DNA of 24,188 nucleotides from DATAYF01 sp036272735 (GCA_036272735.1 DATAYF010000729.1:1-24188); one strand, 5' to 3'; counted from the first letter of the stretch, positions 7,175 to 16,081 are shown. Translations and numbers: made by a program. Notes: generated from the letters alone by a model not told the origin.

Positions 7175-8089
7175 ATGGATCTTTTAGCCTGGTTATTTGG
7201 AAAAAAGCAACAATCTGCTGTTACTTCAACAGCGGATTCTAGGTTACGTACCACTGTTCACTACGAAATGATTGAGGGGCGTCGCCATGTTGCCGATGCT
7301 CCGTATTTACTGCCCAAAGATGATGAAGAGATTGACCGGCTCGATTTTCAGCACTATATTTTGCGTGCCATCCTCAAGGGAAATCACCTGGTTCCAGTTC
7401 AGCAAGCGGCGTCTATCCTGGATGTGGGTTGTGGTACTGGACGTTGGATGATCGAGATGGCCCAGGCTTCTCCACAAGCTGATGTTGTTGGCTTTGATTT
7501 AACCTTACCGGTGTCTAATGCTATCAGGTCCCAATTTCCTCTGAATTGCCGTTTTCTAGAGGGCAACGTTTTAGATGGTCTGCCTTTTGCCGCGAAAAAA
7601 TTTGATTTCGTGCATCAACGCTTGCTCGTCTTTGCCTTACCAGCGCATCAATGGTTGTCTGAAGCGCGCGAGTTATTGCGCGTCACGCGTGTTGGTGGTT
7701 GGATAGAATTGGTCGAGATCGATATTGCCTTTGAAAACATGGGGCCAGCAAGTGCCAGGTTGGCCGAATGGTCAACCGAGGTCAGTAAGAGGCGTGGTAT
7801 TGATACCGCGATGTCGCACCGGGCAGGCGAAATTTTGGAAACTGCTGGCCTGGTCCACGTGAAAGCGGAACGTCTCTCTAATCCGATTGGTGACTGGGGT
7901 GGACGCGTTGGCAAGGTGGCTGCTATCGGCGTTCAAGCGGTAAACAAAGCGATGCGTCAACAGGTCATTGCACAGTTGAATGTTTCACCAGATGAGTATG
8001 ACCGTGCGCTTGCTCAGTCTCTGGCGGAATATGATCAGTACCACAGCTATTCCTATGCGTATATCGCCTATGGTCAATGTCGTGAGTAA
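7175..8089 (+). CDS. Class I SAM-dependent methyltransferase
   Basis: 304-aa Rossmann-fold methyltransferase. Motif I ILDVGCGTGRWMIEMA (residues 81-96) binds S-adenosylmethionine. VVGFDL about 15 residues later carries the acidic residue that contacts the ribose. FDFVHQRLLVFAL and VGGWIELVEID match motifs IV and VI of the Methyltransf_11/25 type. The N-terminal 75 residues are variable and start with a hydrophobic MDLLAWLFGKK stretch that might be a short amphipathic anchor. No substrate can be named. Start: the ATG at 7175 has AGGGGA 14 bases upstream, rather far; an in-frame TTG at 7145 is the alternative. Single gene. Confidence 0.85.
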   Translation: MDLLAWLFGKKQQSAVTSTADSRLRTTVHYEMIEGRRHVADAPYLLPKDDEEIDRLDFQHYILRAILKGNHLVPVQQAASILDVGCGTGRWMIEMAQASPQADVVGFDLTLPVSNAIRSQFPLNCRFLEGNVLDGLPFAAKKFDFVHQRLLVFALPAHQWLSEARELLRVTRVGGWIELVEIDIAFENMGPASARLAEWSTEVSKRRGIDTAMSHRAGEILETAGLVHVKAERLSNPIGDWGGRVGKVAAIGVQAVNKAMRQQVIAQLNVSPDEYDRALAQSLAEYDQYHSYSYAYIAYGQCRE

Positions 8090-8212
8090 TTGGTGCGTCT
8101 CTGCTCGGTTTTTTCTTTATCGCCATAAATCAACAATCATCCGAATAAGGACATGCTATTACCGTTTTTCATGGTAGGCTAAAAAGAACGATGATAAAGA
8201 GGAGAAATGCTC

Positions 8213-8701
8213 ATGGCTGAAGAGCAATATTCGCTTGCCAAATTTTATAAAGGCTGGGATGGATACCAGCAACACCTTGTCACGGCCATCGCGCCGCTTT
8301 CGTCTGCCGAGCTTGCCTTGCGGGCCGCGCCACACCAGCGTTCCATTGGTGAAATTGCCACGCACCTCATCGCGGCTCGTGCCAGGTGGTTCCACACGTT
8401 TCTGGGCGAAGGGGAGGAAAACATGGAGGTGATTCAAGGTTGGGATCAAGAGGGTGAGCCTGTACGCAGTGCTGCCGAGTTAGTCGAGGGACTTGAGGCA
8501 ACCTGGCAGGTGATCCAGAACGCTCTTACGCGTTGGGCCCCGGCTGACCTGGAACAGAGCCTCCGAAAAGATCATAAAGGAAGACTGGACACGCATTCTC
8601 GCCAGTGGGTCATCTGGCACGTCATCGAGCACGACCTGCATCACGGTGGTGAAATCTCTTTCTCGCTCGGTATGCATGGTTTGGCGGCGCCTGATCTCTA
8701 A
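8213..8701 (+). CDS. DinB-family (YfiT-like) four-helix-bundle protein
   Basis: 162-aa protein of the DinB/DUF664-type superfamily. Three conserved His positions that bind a divalent metal are visible: His51 (GEIATHLIAARARWF) and His136/His140 or 144 (WHVIEHDLHHGGEIS). The helix pattern and the late HHGGEIS motif are typical. Relatives include mycothiol- or bacillithiol-dependent S-transferases and many damage-inducible proteins of unknown role, so no reaction is assigned. AGAGGAG (8198-8204) stands 8 bases before the ATG at 8213, while an ATG at 8207 is only 2 bases from it; 8213 is preferred. Monocistronic, convergent with the transglutaminase-like gene. Confidence 0.88.
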   Translation: MAEEQYSLAKFYKGWDGYQQHLVTAIAPLSSAELALRAAPHQRSIGEIATHLIAARARWFHTFLGEGEENMEVIQGWDQEGEPVRSAAELVEGLEATWQVIQNALTRWAPADLEQSLRKDHKGRLDTHSRQWVIWHVIEHDLHHGGEISFSLGMHGLAAPDL

Positions 8702-8725
8702 TGTAAAGGTTATTCTCATGTAGAA

Positions 8726-8759
8726 GCAGTTGAAAACACTTTCAGACATTTTCAACTGC
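8726..8759. terminator. Hairpin between convergent genes
   Basis: Perfect 11-bp inverted repeat (GCAGTTGAAAA at 8726-8736, TTTTCAACTGC at 8749-8759) with a 12-base loop, located between two converging genes. Seven A residues follow on the plus strand, so a T run lies before, not after, the hairpin on the minus strand. The shape is therefore not a canonical intrinsic terminator in either direction, but the position suggests transcription termination or 3'-end protection. Confidence 0.55.
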
Positions 8760-8797
8760 AAAAAAAGGAATATTATTGGCTTATTGCAAGTTAACAA

Positions 8798-9667
8798 TTA
8801 GACGAGTGCTTCTACTTGAGTGCGTACACTCTGCCCGTAGGGGGTTTCAGTAAAGAGTGTGCGCAGAGCAGCAAGTTGGGTGTCAATCTGCAATGTCAAG
8901 GTAGCAATGCGATCCAGTAGTGCAAGGTCGTCACTAGTCAAAGTTGCTTCTGGCTTTGTTATCAATTCTCCCCAGTCATCATTTCCCAACATTTCGCACT
9001 TATTCAGGTAAGCAAAATCTTGTAGCAAGGCGTAGCGTATAGGCGGCATGCCGATATCAGTATCGCTATCACCAAAGGTATGTGGAGCTAGCTCGCCAGC
9101 GCGACAACGCAGCCACGCTTCTCCCGCCAGCTTAAAAGGATCAGTAGGCGCGATATCCAGTGAATTAAAAGTAACGGGTAATGCTTGTCGCTGAACATCA
9201 TCTATCATGGCATCAGTGAGAACCCAGCGCTGCTCTTTGCTGTTCCAATATTCTGTGATCCGGTGATCATAAAATCGCTGCCCCGAGAAATAGCCACCAA
9301 AACCGACGCGTGCTCGTGCAGGTATCCCTTGCTGACGAAGCATTGAGACGAGCAACACGGCAAAGTTGCGGCAGATTGCACCGATGCGCAACGCTGGCGG
9401 ACGTGAAACGGTCAGCGGGGCAGTGTAACGTCGTTGCATACGTTGCAATAAATTCTCGACGCGGTGCAGGCCAAAGACCGTATTATCAATCTCTCCTTGC
9501 TTAACGTTGTACGAGTTTAAATTTCCTGGGTGAATGATAAGCCCCTGCACTACTTGAGCGAGGCCAGCAACATCGTGAGGTAGATCAGCATAGAGATCTG
9601 CACATACTCCAGGGTCAGTGAAGAGGCTATGTTGACGGTAATAAGCAAGTATCTGTGTTGCAACCAT
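8798..9667 (-). CDS. Transglutaminase-like cysteine protease-fold protein
   Basis: 289-aa protein with the transglutaminase-like catalytic triad: Cys99 in GAICRNFAVLLVSMLRQQG, His135 in FYDHRITEYWN and Asp152 in WVLTDAMID. Motif spacing and the GIPARARVGFGGY strand match the Transglut_core fold of prokaryotic thiol hydrolases. It lacks a signal peptide and membrane helices, so it should act in the cytoplasm. Bacterial members are mostly peptidases or amidases, and the substrate here is unknown. The C-terminal 60 residues (SDDLALLDRIATL...) look helical. AAGGAG sits six bases before the ATG at 9667. Upstream lies an imperfect palindrome (9694-9711) that may regulate it. Confidence 0.85.
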   Translation of the reverse strand: MVATQILAYYRQHSLFTDPGVCADLYADLPHDVAGLAQVVQGLIIHPGNLNSYNVKQGEIDNTVFGLHRVENLLQRMQRRYTAPLTVSRPPALRIGAICRNFAVLLVSMLRQQGIPARARVGFGGYFSGQRFYDHRITEYWNSKEQRWVLTDAMIDDVQRQALPVTFNSLDIAPTDPFKLAGEAWLRCRAGELAPHTFGDSDTDIGMPPIRYALLQDFAYLNKCEMLGNDDWGELITKPEATLTSDDLALLDRIATLTLQIDTQLAALRTLFTETPYGQSVRTQVEALV

Positions 9668-9693
9668 AGCAGACTCCTTTTCAAACGTCGTTT

Positions 9694-9711
9694 CCCAATA
9701 TGGATACTGGG
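9694..9711. promoter_or_regulatory. Imperfect 18-bp palindrome, candidate operator
   Basis: CCCAATATGGATACTGGG pairs as CCCA-TAT/ATA-TGGG around a GG centre with one mismatched pair. It lies 27 bases upstream of the transglutaminase-like gene start, where a repressor site or the 5' end of the transcript would be expected. No regulator family is identified. Confidence 0.3.
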
Positions 9712-9790
9712 AGCTTATGATACAGTTGTATACTTGCCATCTTCTGTCAGGATTGCTTCTATATTGCCTTGAGGTTCATTTATTAAGCAA

Positions 9791-9839
9791 AATACAAGCA
9801 GGTGGCAGCGTTCTTTGGGCGCTGCCATCTGCTTGTATT
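9791..9839 (-). terminator. Terminator of the RND transporter gene
   Basis: A 20-bp stem (arms 9791-9810 and 9820-9839, complementary except for one G/T pair that would be a G-U wobble in RNA from one strand) and a 9-base loop. It starts 20 bases after the RND stop codon. On the minus strand the hairpin is followed by TTGC after ...GTATT, a short T-rich run. The GC-rich core (TGGCAGCG/CGCTGCCA) makes it very stable. Confidence 0.78.
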
Positions 9840-9859
9840 CATGACGCATGAAGCCGTTA

Positions 9860-12800
9860 TTAGACCGTTGCCACCTCCTGCATTGGGATTGCTTCGACTG
9901 GCGTTGCGGCCTGGAGCCGTTTGCGGTCGCGTGGCCCCTCGATCATGGTGTAGAGCGTGGGCACCAGGATCAGTGTCAGAATGGTGGACGTGGTCAGGCC
10001 ACCGATGACCACAATGGCGAGCGGCTGCGAGATGAAGCCGCCGGAGCCGCCAACACCTAACGCCATCGGCACCAGTGCCAGGATGGTTGCAATCGCCGTC
10101 ATCAAGATCGGGCGCAAGCGATGGCGTCCGCCCTCAATAACCGCTTCACGTACTGTCAACCCTTTCTCGCGGTACTGCTTGATCAGGTCCACGAGCACGA
10201 TAGCGTTGGTCACAACGATACCGACAAGCATCAAGAAGCCAATCAGCGCAGGCGCACCCAGAGGGATGCGGGTGAGCAGCAAGAGAATGATCGAGCCGGT
10301 AGCCGCGAACGGGATCGAGATCAGCAGCACAATTGGTTGTAGGATGCTGCGGAAGGTTGCCACCATAATACAGTAGACCAGGATGATGGCAATGAGCACC
10401 GCCAGGCCCAGGTTAGAGAAGGTGCTGTTCAGATCGGAGGTGACGCCACCAAGTGAGGCTGAAGCGCCGTTGGGCAAGCTGAGCTTGTTGACGGTTTGCT
10501 GCACCTTCGAACTGACGGCGCCAACGTTGGTATCGGTCACTGTTGCGGTGATCGATGCTGTGCGGTTGGTGTTGATATGCGTGATCTGCACGGGTCCATT
10601 GACCTGGCTCACCGTTGCGAGGTCGCCAACTTTGACGGTGCCCGTGGTGGTGGGAATGAGCAGGTTTTGGATGTCTTTGACGGTGGTAGCTGGAGTACCG
10701 ACGTAGAGATCGACATCCTGCTGTGTGCCATTGAGTGTAATGTGCGAGACCGTCGTGCCCGAGTAGACCAGGCGCACGTTCTGAGCGACCTGAGCCGCAG
10801 TCATGCCATTCTTCAAGGCCTTTTCAGAGTCCACATTGATCTGGATCTGTGGCACCTGATTGGCCAGGTTACTGGTAATATCGGTAAGGCCGGAAATCTT
10901 GCCCAAGGCGTTTTCGACCTGCTGAGAAGCCTGGCTGAGCGTGTTGCTGTTCGCTGATTTGACATCAACTTCAATATTCGAGCTGGATGGTCCACCTTGG
11001 CTGCCGGAAACGGTGAGCGTTCCCAGGTTTTTGAAGTTGGCGAGTTTGTCACGCAACGTTTTTTCAAAGGCGGTATTGTCGGTACCATCTTTGGTGGTGA
11101 TGGAGAATGAAGCCGCGTTCGTGCCACCACCAGATAGCGCAGCGAACCCGCCACCAGAGCCGACGCTGACCTGGTATGTTTTGACTCCCGCCAGGTTTTG
11201 AATGACCTGCTCGATTTTTTGCGCGGAACTATTGGTCGTATCTAGGCTAGAAGCGGGAGGAGTTGTCAGATTGACATTGAACGTATTCTGACCAGAGCTT
11301 CCAAACAAATTGGTTTGCAAGCCGCGTGATAGACCCAGGGTGATGACGAGGACCGCGATGGCGACGACGATGGTTAACCCACGAGACCACCAGCGACCGA
11401 TGATACCGCCAATCATCGCAATGTAACCGCGCTCTAACCATGAGCCACCGCGCTTGCTGCTCTGTTGCGCTTTGGCAATCTGCCGAGCATTGGGCAACTT
11501 CAGGAACCAGTAAGCCAGCACTGGAATGATCGTCAGGGCTACCAGCAGCGAAGCCAGCAGCGCGATGGTCACGGCCACAGCAAACGAGCTGAAGAGTTCA
11601 CCCACAATGCCGCCGACAAAGGCTACGGGCAGGAAGACAGAAACGGTTGTTAAGGTTGACGCGGTGATTGCTCCAGCCACTTCGCGTACCGCTGCGGGAA
11701 TGGCTGTGCGTTTATCCTGGCCTTCTTGTAAGTGGCGATAGATATTTTCCAGGACCACGATAGAGTCATCAACAACACGACCGACCGCGATTGTTAAGCC
11801 GCCGAGGGTCAGGATGTTGAGGGTATAGTTTCCGATATAGAGGCCGATTAAGGCAATGATGATCGAGAGCGGAATCGAGATTGCTGTGACCAGCGTAGAA
11901 CGGAGCGAGAAGAGGAAGAGCAGGATCACGATGATGGCGAAGATGGCCCCAATCAGTCCTTCACGAATAAGATCGTTGACTGACCGCTGGATTGATGGAG
12001 CCTGGTCGCTGATCACCGTAATTTTGGCGTTGCCGCCAAGGTCGTGTTCGTAGCTGGTCAGATTTTTGTTGATGGCCTGGGAGATAGTCACGGTATTACC
12101 GCTGGAGGTTTTGACGACCGAGATACCCAGGCTAGGTTGGCCGTTGGTGCGTGTAAGTGATGTTGACGGGGAAAGGTCCTCTTTGACGGTGGCAACATCA
12201 CTGAGTTTGACGAACTTTGGTGTAGGAGGCTTGACGCTTGCTGCACCCGGCAAACCAGCCGCGCTCGCGCTCGCACCAGTCGCTCCGAATCCGCCAGCAC
12301 CTATACCTGCGCCCCCAGCCCCAGCGCCCGCGCCAGCCCCAGCGCCAGCCCCAGCGCCTGCACTAGCACCAGGAAAACCACCGGCTGCTCCGGCCGCGCC
12401 ACCAGCCCCGGCGGCCCCAGCGGCGCTTGGCAGACTGGTCTGTGTGCCGACGATGACATTTTTGAGGTCATTGATTGAATTGAAGGTATTGCCAACCTTG
12501 ATGGGCAATGTTTTTCCGTTCGCGTCAACGTTGCCAGCGGGCACGGTAATATTGTTAGCTTGTAGCGCCCCTTCAACCTGGCTAGCGCTTAGGCCAAGTT
12601 TCTTGAGCTTGTTCAGGTCCAGCGTGAGGCTCACGATTTGTGTGCGCACGCCAGTGACTGAGACTTTGCCGACGCCGCTAATCTTCTGGATTTCTGGTAC
12701 GAGCGTCGTGTTCAAGTTGTCGGCCAACGTTTGCTGGTTCTGATTCGAACTGACCGACAAAGAGATAATTGGCAGATCGGTCAGACTGAAGGATTGTACT

Positions 12801-13180
12801 TGCGGAGTGACGTTGGTGGGAAGGGTTGACTGTATCTGGTTGATGTGTTGGGATATATCCTGCTGCGCTTTATTCAGGTCGGTACCATAATCAAATGCGA
12901 CCGTGATAATAGAGCTGCCCGCGTTGGAATATGAGGTGATTTTCTGTACGCCACTCACGCCTTGAATGCTCTGTTCCAACGGTGTGGTGACGTCGTGCTC
13001 GACGATAGAGGGTGAGGCTCCCTGATAAATGGCACTCACCGATATAGTTGGAAATTCGAGGGATGGAAACAGCTCCTCTTTGAGTTGTGGAATAGTAAAG
13101 CCACCTAATAGCAAGATGGCTATTGTTATCAGAGCAATTAAGCTCTTGTTGGCGAGGCTTAGCCTCGATAAGAAGGACAT
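9860..13180 (-). CDS. RND-family efflux transporter, HAE type (AcrB/SwrC-like)
   Basis: 1106-aa proton-driven exporter. An N-terminal membrane helix (residues 13-30) precedes the first periplasmic-type porter loop (FPSLEFPTISVSAIYQGASP). A membrane block starting near residue 405 follows, then a second large loop and a second membrane block. The TM4 motif GRVVDDSIVVLENI carries the Asp pair 471/472 needed for proton relay. Residues about 247-318 are a Gly/Ala/Pro-rich insert not usual for the family, lying between the docking-domain strands that end NVIVGTQ and restart PKFVKLSDVA. No membrane-fusion or TolC partner is adjacent, as in the solitary SwrC/YerP-type pumps of single-membrane bacteria. 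Likely substrates are lipids, surfactants or drugs, but this is open. AAGGAGAG precedes the ATG at 13180; a hairpin follows the stop. Confidence 0.95.
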   Translation of the reverse strand: MSFLSRLSLANKSLIALITIAILLLGGFTIPQLKEELFPSLEFPTISVSAIYQGASPSIVEHDVTTPLEQSIQGVSGVQKITSYSNAGSSIITVAFDYGTDLNKAQQDISQHINQIQSTLPTNVTPQVQSFSLTDLPIISLSVSSNQNQQTLADNLNTTLVPEIQKISGVGKVSVTGVRTQIVSLTLDLNKLKKLGLSASQVEGALQANNITVPAGNVDANGKTLPIKVGNTFNSINDLKNVIVGTQTSLPSAAGAAGAGGAAGAAGGFPGASAGAGAGAGAGAGAGAGGAGIGAGGFGATGASASAAGLPGAASVKPPTPKFVKLSDVATVKEDLSPSTSLTRTNGQPSLGISVVKTSSGNTVTISQAINKNLTSYEHDLGGNAKITVISDQAPSIQRSVNDLIREGLIGAIFAIIVILLFLFSLRSTLVTAISIPLSIIIALIGLYIGNYTLNILTLGGLTIAVGRVVDDSIVVLENIYRHLQEGQDKRTAIPAAVREVAGAITASTLTTVSVFLPVAFVGGIVGELFSSFAVAVTIALLASLLVALTIIPVLAYWFLKLPNARQIAKAQQSSKRGGSWLERGYIAMIGGIIGRWWSRGLTIVVAIAVLVITLGLSRGLQTNLFGSSGQNTFNVNLTTPPASSLDTTNSSAQKIEQVIQNLAGVKTYQVSVGSGGGFAALSGGGTNAASFSITTKDGTDNTAFEKTLRDKLANFKNLGTLTVSGSQGGPSSSNIEVDVKSANSNTLSQASQQVENALGKISGLTDITSNLANQVPQIQINVDSEKALKNGMTAAQVAQNVRLVYSGTTVSHITLNGTQQDVDLYVGTPATTVKDIQNLLIPTTTGTVKVGDLATVSQVNGPVQITHINTNRTASITATVTDTNVGAVSSKVQQTVNKLSLPNGASASLGGVTSDLNSTFSNLGLAVLIAIILVYCIMVATFRSILQPIVLLISIPFAATGSIILLLLTRIPLGAPALIGFLMLVGIVVTNAIVLVDLIKQYREKGLTVREAVIEGGRHRLRPILMTAIATILALVPMALGVGGSGGFISQPLAIVVIGGLTTSTILTLILVPTLYTMIEGPRDRKRLQAATPVEAIPMQEVATV
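12221..12433 (-). repeat. Gly/Ala minisatellite inside the RND gene
   Basis: This stretch encodes the low-complexity insert, including about ten consecutive Gly-Ala pairs. The DNA at roughly 12310-12360 is a degenerate tandem array with a unit close to GCCAGCCCCAGC. All units are multiples of three, so the reading frame is kept. Such arrays expand and contract by slippage, so the length may vary between strains. Confidence 0.8.
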
Positions 13181-13519
13181 AAGAGATAGCTCTCCTTGTA
13201 GGAAACAGTAATTGATCAGTTTTATACAGGCCGAAACTATTTACGAAAGAAAGTAGCATAGGGTTACTTATGAACAAGGTGAGTCTCCCCGCTGAGTCCC
13301 GCCTCACAAGGCATGTTTCTGATAAATACGTCTGTGTATATCGTCTCTACCGTTGCATTTTCTAGCTGAGCCGCTTCAGACGGCCAACGAATCAAACAGA
13401 GTTTCAGGGTGAGTGCTGGAAAGAAATTCATTACTAGCATCTATTTTATCAGATGATAAGGAAGTACATGGGAGATAGGGAAGATGGCTTACCCAGAATG
13501 GCTAGTTTTCATGAAAAAA
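13181..13519. other. Upstream region of the RND gene
   Basis: 339 bases without a supportable gene. On the minus strand TATAAA (complement of 13221-13226) lies about 40 bases before the RND start and could be a -10 box, but no good -35 pairs with it. I found no regulator gene here. Confidence 0.35.
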
Positions 13520-13521
13520 GA

Positions 13522-13549
13522 GAACGGCCGATACAACGATCGGCCGTTC
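13522..13549 (-). terminator. Intrinsic terminator of the aldo/keto reductase gene
   Basis: A perfect 11-bp GC-rich stem (GAACGGCCGAT at 13522-13532, ATCGGCCGTTC at 13539-13549) with a 6-base loop. On the minus strand it is followed by TCTTTTTTC, the classical U-tract layout, 38 bases beyond the reductase stop codon. On the plus strand TTTCTCT follows, so it might work both ways. Confidence 0.85.
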
Positions 13550-13586
13550 TTTCTCTAATGATTTGCCATGGTGACAATTGTGACAA

Positions 13587-14555
13587 TTAGCGCGTGTAGC
13601 TGACGACCCCTTCAAGGATCTCGTCGATGCGCTGCAGCACATCGTCGCTCAGTGTAATGTCAGCCGCTTTGAGGTTCTCTTCAACTTGCTCGGGGCGCGA
13701 AGCACCGATAATCGCCGAGCTAACGTTCTTTTGGCGCAGTATCCAGGCCAGGGCAAGCTGACTAAGTTTGTAGCCGCCTTCATTTGCTACTGATTGAAGA
13801 TTCTGGACTGCTGTGAGCGCCTTATCATTCAAGAGGTTACTCATGGCAGAACCAACCTGTTCGTTGCCAGCCCGCGTATCCCGTCCTGGCTGCTGTCCGG
13901 GCTTGTATTTACCCGTCAAGATGCCCTGTGCCAGCGGCGAGAATACGATCTGACCGATACCTTCACGCTCAGACAGTGGAATAATGTCGCGCTCGATATA
14001 GCGTGTGAGCATGTTGTAAATGGGCTGGTTGGAGACAATTTTATCGAGATTCATCTCGCGCGCGGTATAGACCGCGTCGGCAATCTGTGTCGCGCTCCAC
14101 TCGGATACACCGACGTAGAGCACTTTGCCTTGCGTAACCAGATCGTCGAGTGCACGCAGAACCTCATCGATAGGGGTCTCAGGATCGTAGCGGTGGCACT
14201 GATAGAGGTCGATATAATCGACGCCAAGCCGCTTCAGGCTGGCGTTGCACTGCTCCATAATGTGCTTGCGCGAGAGGCCGCGATCATTTGGGCCATCGCC
14301 CATCGGCCAGTAGAGCTTCGTTGCCAGCACATACGAGTCACGAGTGTATTCTTTGAGGGCTGCCCCCACAACTTTTTCTGCCCCACCACGATTGTAGGCG
14401 TTGGCAGTATCGAAGAAATTAATGCCCAACTCATAGGCTTTGTGGATACAATTAATGGCTGTCTGCTGTTCAACGGAGTGGCCGTAGGTAAGCCAGCTTC
14501 CAAGCGAAATAGGGCTTACTTTGACGCCAGCACGTCCCAAGTGACGATATTCCAT
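13587..14555 (-). CDS. Aldo/keto reductase (K-channel beta-subunit/YghZ-like)
   Basis: 322-aa NADPH-dependent (beta/alpha)8-barrel oxidoreductase. The catalytic tetrad is complete: Asp49 and Tyr54 (NFFDTANAY), Lys80 (VLATKLYWP) and His121 (YQCHRYD). The C-terminal IIGASRPEQVEENLKA segment binds the cofactor phosphate. The sequence resembles the bacterial group related to Kv-beta subunits and the glyceraldehyde-phosphate reductase YghZ, which reduce aldehydes and ketones broadly. The true substrate is unknown. Start at 14555 is followed at once by the typical MEYRHLGRAGVKVS opening; its ribosome binding site is weak (AGAAAG). Divergent from the pentapeptide gene, with 236 bases between the starts; terminator at 13522-13549. 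Confidence 0.93.
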   Translation of the reverse strand: MEYRHLGRAGVKVSPISLGSWLTYGHSVEQQTAINCIHKAYELGINFFDTANAYNRGGAEKVVGAALKEYTRDSYVLATKLYWPMGDGPNDRGLSRKHIMEQCNASLKRLGVDYIDLYQCHRYDPETPIDEVLRALDDLVTQGKVLYVGVSEWSATQIADAVYTAREMNLDKIVSNQPIYNMLTRYIERDIIPLSEREGIGQIVFSPLAQGILTGKYKPGQQPGRDTRAGNEQVGSAMSNLLNDKALTAVQNLQSVANEGGYKLSQLALAWILRQKNVSSAIIGASRPEQVEENLKAADITLSDDVLQRIDEILEGVVSYTR

Positions 14556-14734
14556 GTTAAAAACTTTCTAGCATCGCTTCCGCGATCTGCAAATAACAAC
14601 ATATTCGTTATATGCTGTGTGCCTAACCTGCCCATACAAGTCCAGCACTCGACTTTCAATGACGCTTCAAGACGCCATTGAGCACGGCTTTAAATATACA
14701 ATTTTCACGATTTAATCGTCAAATGGTTATTGGA

Positions 14735-14743
14735 TGGTATACT
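14735..14743 (+). promoter_or_regulatory. Extended -10 promoter of the pentapeptide-repeat gene
   Basis: TGGTATACT has the TGn extension before a TATACT -10 box, about 49 bases before the GTG start at 14792. No convincing -35 box is seen at 17 bases, which is normal for extended -10 promoters. Confidence 0.45.
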
Positions 14744-14791
14744 GAAGTGCTGTGGAGTGAAACAATATCTGGGGCGAAACGAGGAAATTTT

Positions 14792-15454
14792 GTGAAAAAC
14801 AAACAAACGAACCCGGCGCGTGGCATCGTCAAAGTGCCCGACCTGCCGAAGCATGAGCTTGCAAAGGGCCTGCCCGACCCTTTTCTACAACCAGAGGCGC
14901 GCTACGAACAGCGGCAACTCGCGAACGATGATTTTTCAGCACAGCATGCACGCTACCTCTCTTTTGAGCAGGTTACTTGCCAGTACGTCAATTTTAACCA
15001 GACGCGTATGCAGCGTGTCCGCGTTCTGGATTGTCGCTTCCTTACTTGTGACCTCGCCAATGCCGAGTGGCAGGAAGCCAGCGTGACGCGCGTGGAATTC
15101 ATGGGTTGTCATCTGATTGGGTATCAGAGCAGCGAAGCCGAGTATCGAGATATTTTCTTCAAAGAGTGCCAGGCGAAACTGGCGCAGTTCGCTTTTAGCA
15201 AATTTCGCTCAGTGCGCTTTGAAGAGTGCGACCTGAGCGAAGTCAATTTTATGGAGGCCGACCTTACCGGAACGACGTTTGCCAGGTGTGATTTGAGCGG
15301 AGCCGACTTCACCAGGGCGAAACTCGGCGGTGTTGATCTACGTGGTTCCAAAATTGATGGCTTGCGAGTCGATCCTCGCAACCTCAAAGGGGCAACCATC
15401 GATCTGACACAGGCGGTGGCCCTCGTTCGAGGTTTGGGTGTTAAGGTTGAGTAG
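14792..15454 (+). CDS. Pentapeptide-repeat protein
   Basis: 220-aa protein with repeated A(D/N)LxX-type five-residue turns that stack into a right-handed quadrilateral beta-helix. Clear repeats cover about residues 110-200, for example CDLSEVNFMEADLTGTTFA and CDLSGADFTRAKLGGVDL; the first 70 residues are less regular. Some relatives mimic DNA and protect gyrase from quinolones (Qnr type), but most have no known role, and the sequence does not decide. No membrane segment is visible. Start: GTG at 14792 with GAGGAAA upstream; the frame stays open to 14678 but the added residues look non-coding. It is followed by the PfpI-like gene after 30 bases. Confidence 0.85.
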   Translation: MKNKQTNPARGIVKVPDLPKHELAKGLPDPFLQPEARYEQRQLANDDFSAQHARYLSFEQVTCQYVNFNQTRMQRVRVLDCRFLTCDLANAEWQEASVTRVEFMGCHLIGYQSSEAEYRDIFFKECQAKLAQFAFSKFRSVRFEECDLSEVNFMEADLTGTTFARCDLSGADFTRAKLGGVDLRGSKIDGLRVDPRNLKGATIDLTQAVALVRGLGVKVE

Positions 15455-15484
15455 AAATATGGCATGGCATAAGGAGAAGACAAG

Positions 15485-16081
15485 GTGACCAGAAATGTAG
15501 CAATCCTGCTATTTGACGATGTGGAGGTGCTCGACTTCTGCGGGCCATTTGAAGTATTCGGGGTGGCAGGACTACGTGACAGTGGCGAGCGCCCGTTTCG
15601 TGTGTACACAGTCGCGGAGCAAGCTGGACCCGTTACAGCACGCAACGGCTTGAGCGTCAATCCAACCTGGACCCTTGCAAATTGCCCCGCGTCCGACATT
15701 TTGCTGATACCGGGTGGACAGGGGACGCGGCGAGAAATAGATAATCCGGTGTTGATTGATTGGGTAAAAGCCCAGGCCGGGCGCGTTGATCTGCTGCTAT
15801 CGGTCTGCACTGGTGCGCTGCTGTTGGCGAAGGCGAGCTTGCTTGAGGGTTTGTCAGCGACGACCCATCGCGAAGCAGTGGAGGAACTACGAGCCTTAGC
15901 CCCCAATACGCGGCTTTGTCCCTCCGAACGCTACGTCGATAACGGCAAAATCATCCTCTCGGCGGGTATATCTGCCGGCATCGACATGTCGCTCTACGTG
16001 GTGGCGAAGTTGCTTGGCAATGAGCAAGCAGCCGAAACCGCGTACCATATGCAGTACGACTATTGGACCGGTGTGGTGTAG
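15485..16081 (+). CDS. DJ-1/PfpI family protein, isonitrile hydratase-like
   Basis: 198-aa protein of the glutamine-amidotransferase-like DJ-1/PfpI superfamily. The nucleophile elbow is LLSVCTGALLLA with Cys108. The conserved acidic residue in the FDDVEVLDFCGPFEVF opening (residues 10-25) should tune that Cys. THREAVEEL and the closing AGISAGIDMSLYVV are typical of the subgroup that includes isonitrile hydratase and the N-terminal half of AraC-like regulators; here no AraC DNA-binding domain follows. Role candidates are isonitrile hydration, glyoxalase-like repair or regulation. The GTG start at 15485 is preceded by AAGGAGA. Likely cotranscribed with the pentapeptide gene. Confidence 0.88.
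   Translation: MTRNVAILLFDDVEVLDFCGPFEVFGVAGLRDSGERPFRVYTVAEQAGPVTARNGLSVNPTWTLANCPASDILLIPGGQGTRREIDNPVLIDWVKAQAGRVDLLLSVCTGALLLAKASLLEGLSATTHREAVEELRALAPNTRLCPSERYVDNGKIILSAGISAGIDMSLYVVAKLLGNEQAAETAYHMQYDYWTGVV

Noticed and set aside
12066..12743. 225-codon plus-strand ORF rich in Pro/Ala
   Set aside because: It is the antisense shadow of the Gly/Ala-rich part of the RND gene, whose frame has clear homology.
13794..14681. 295-codon plus-strand ORF
   Set aside because: Antisense to the aldo/keto reductase, which has a complete catalytic tetrad; long antisense frames are common in such codon usage.
15124..15906. 260-codon minus-strand ORF
   Set aside because: Antisense to the pentapeptide and PfpI-like genes, Ser/Arg/Thr-rich as expected for a shadow frame.
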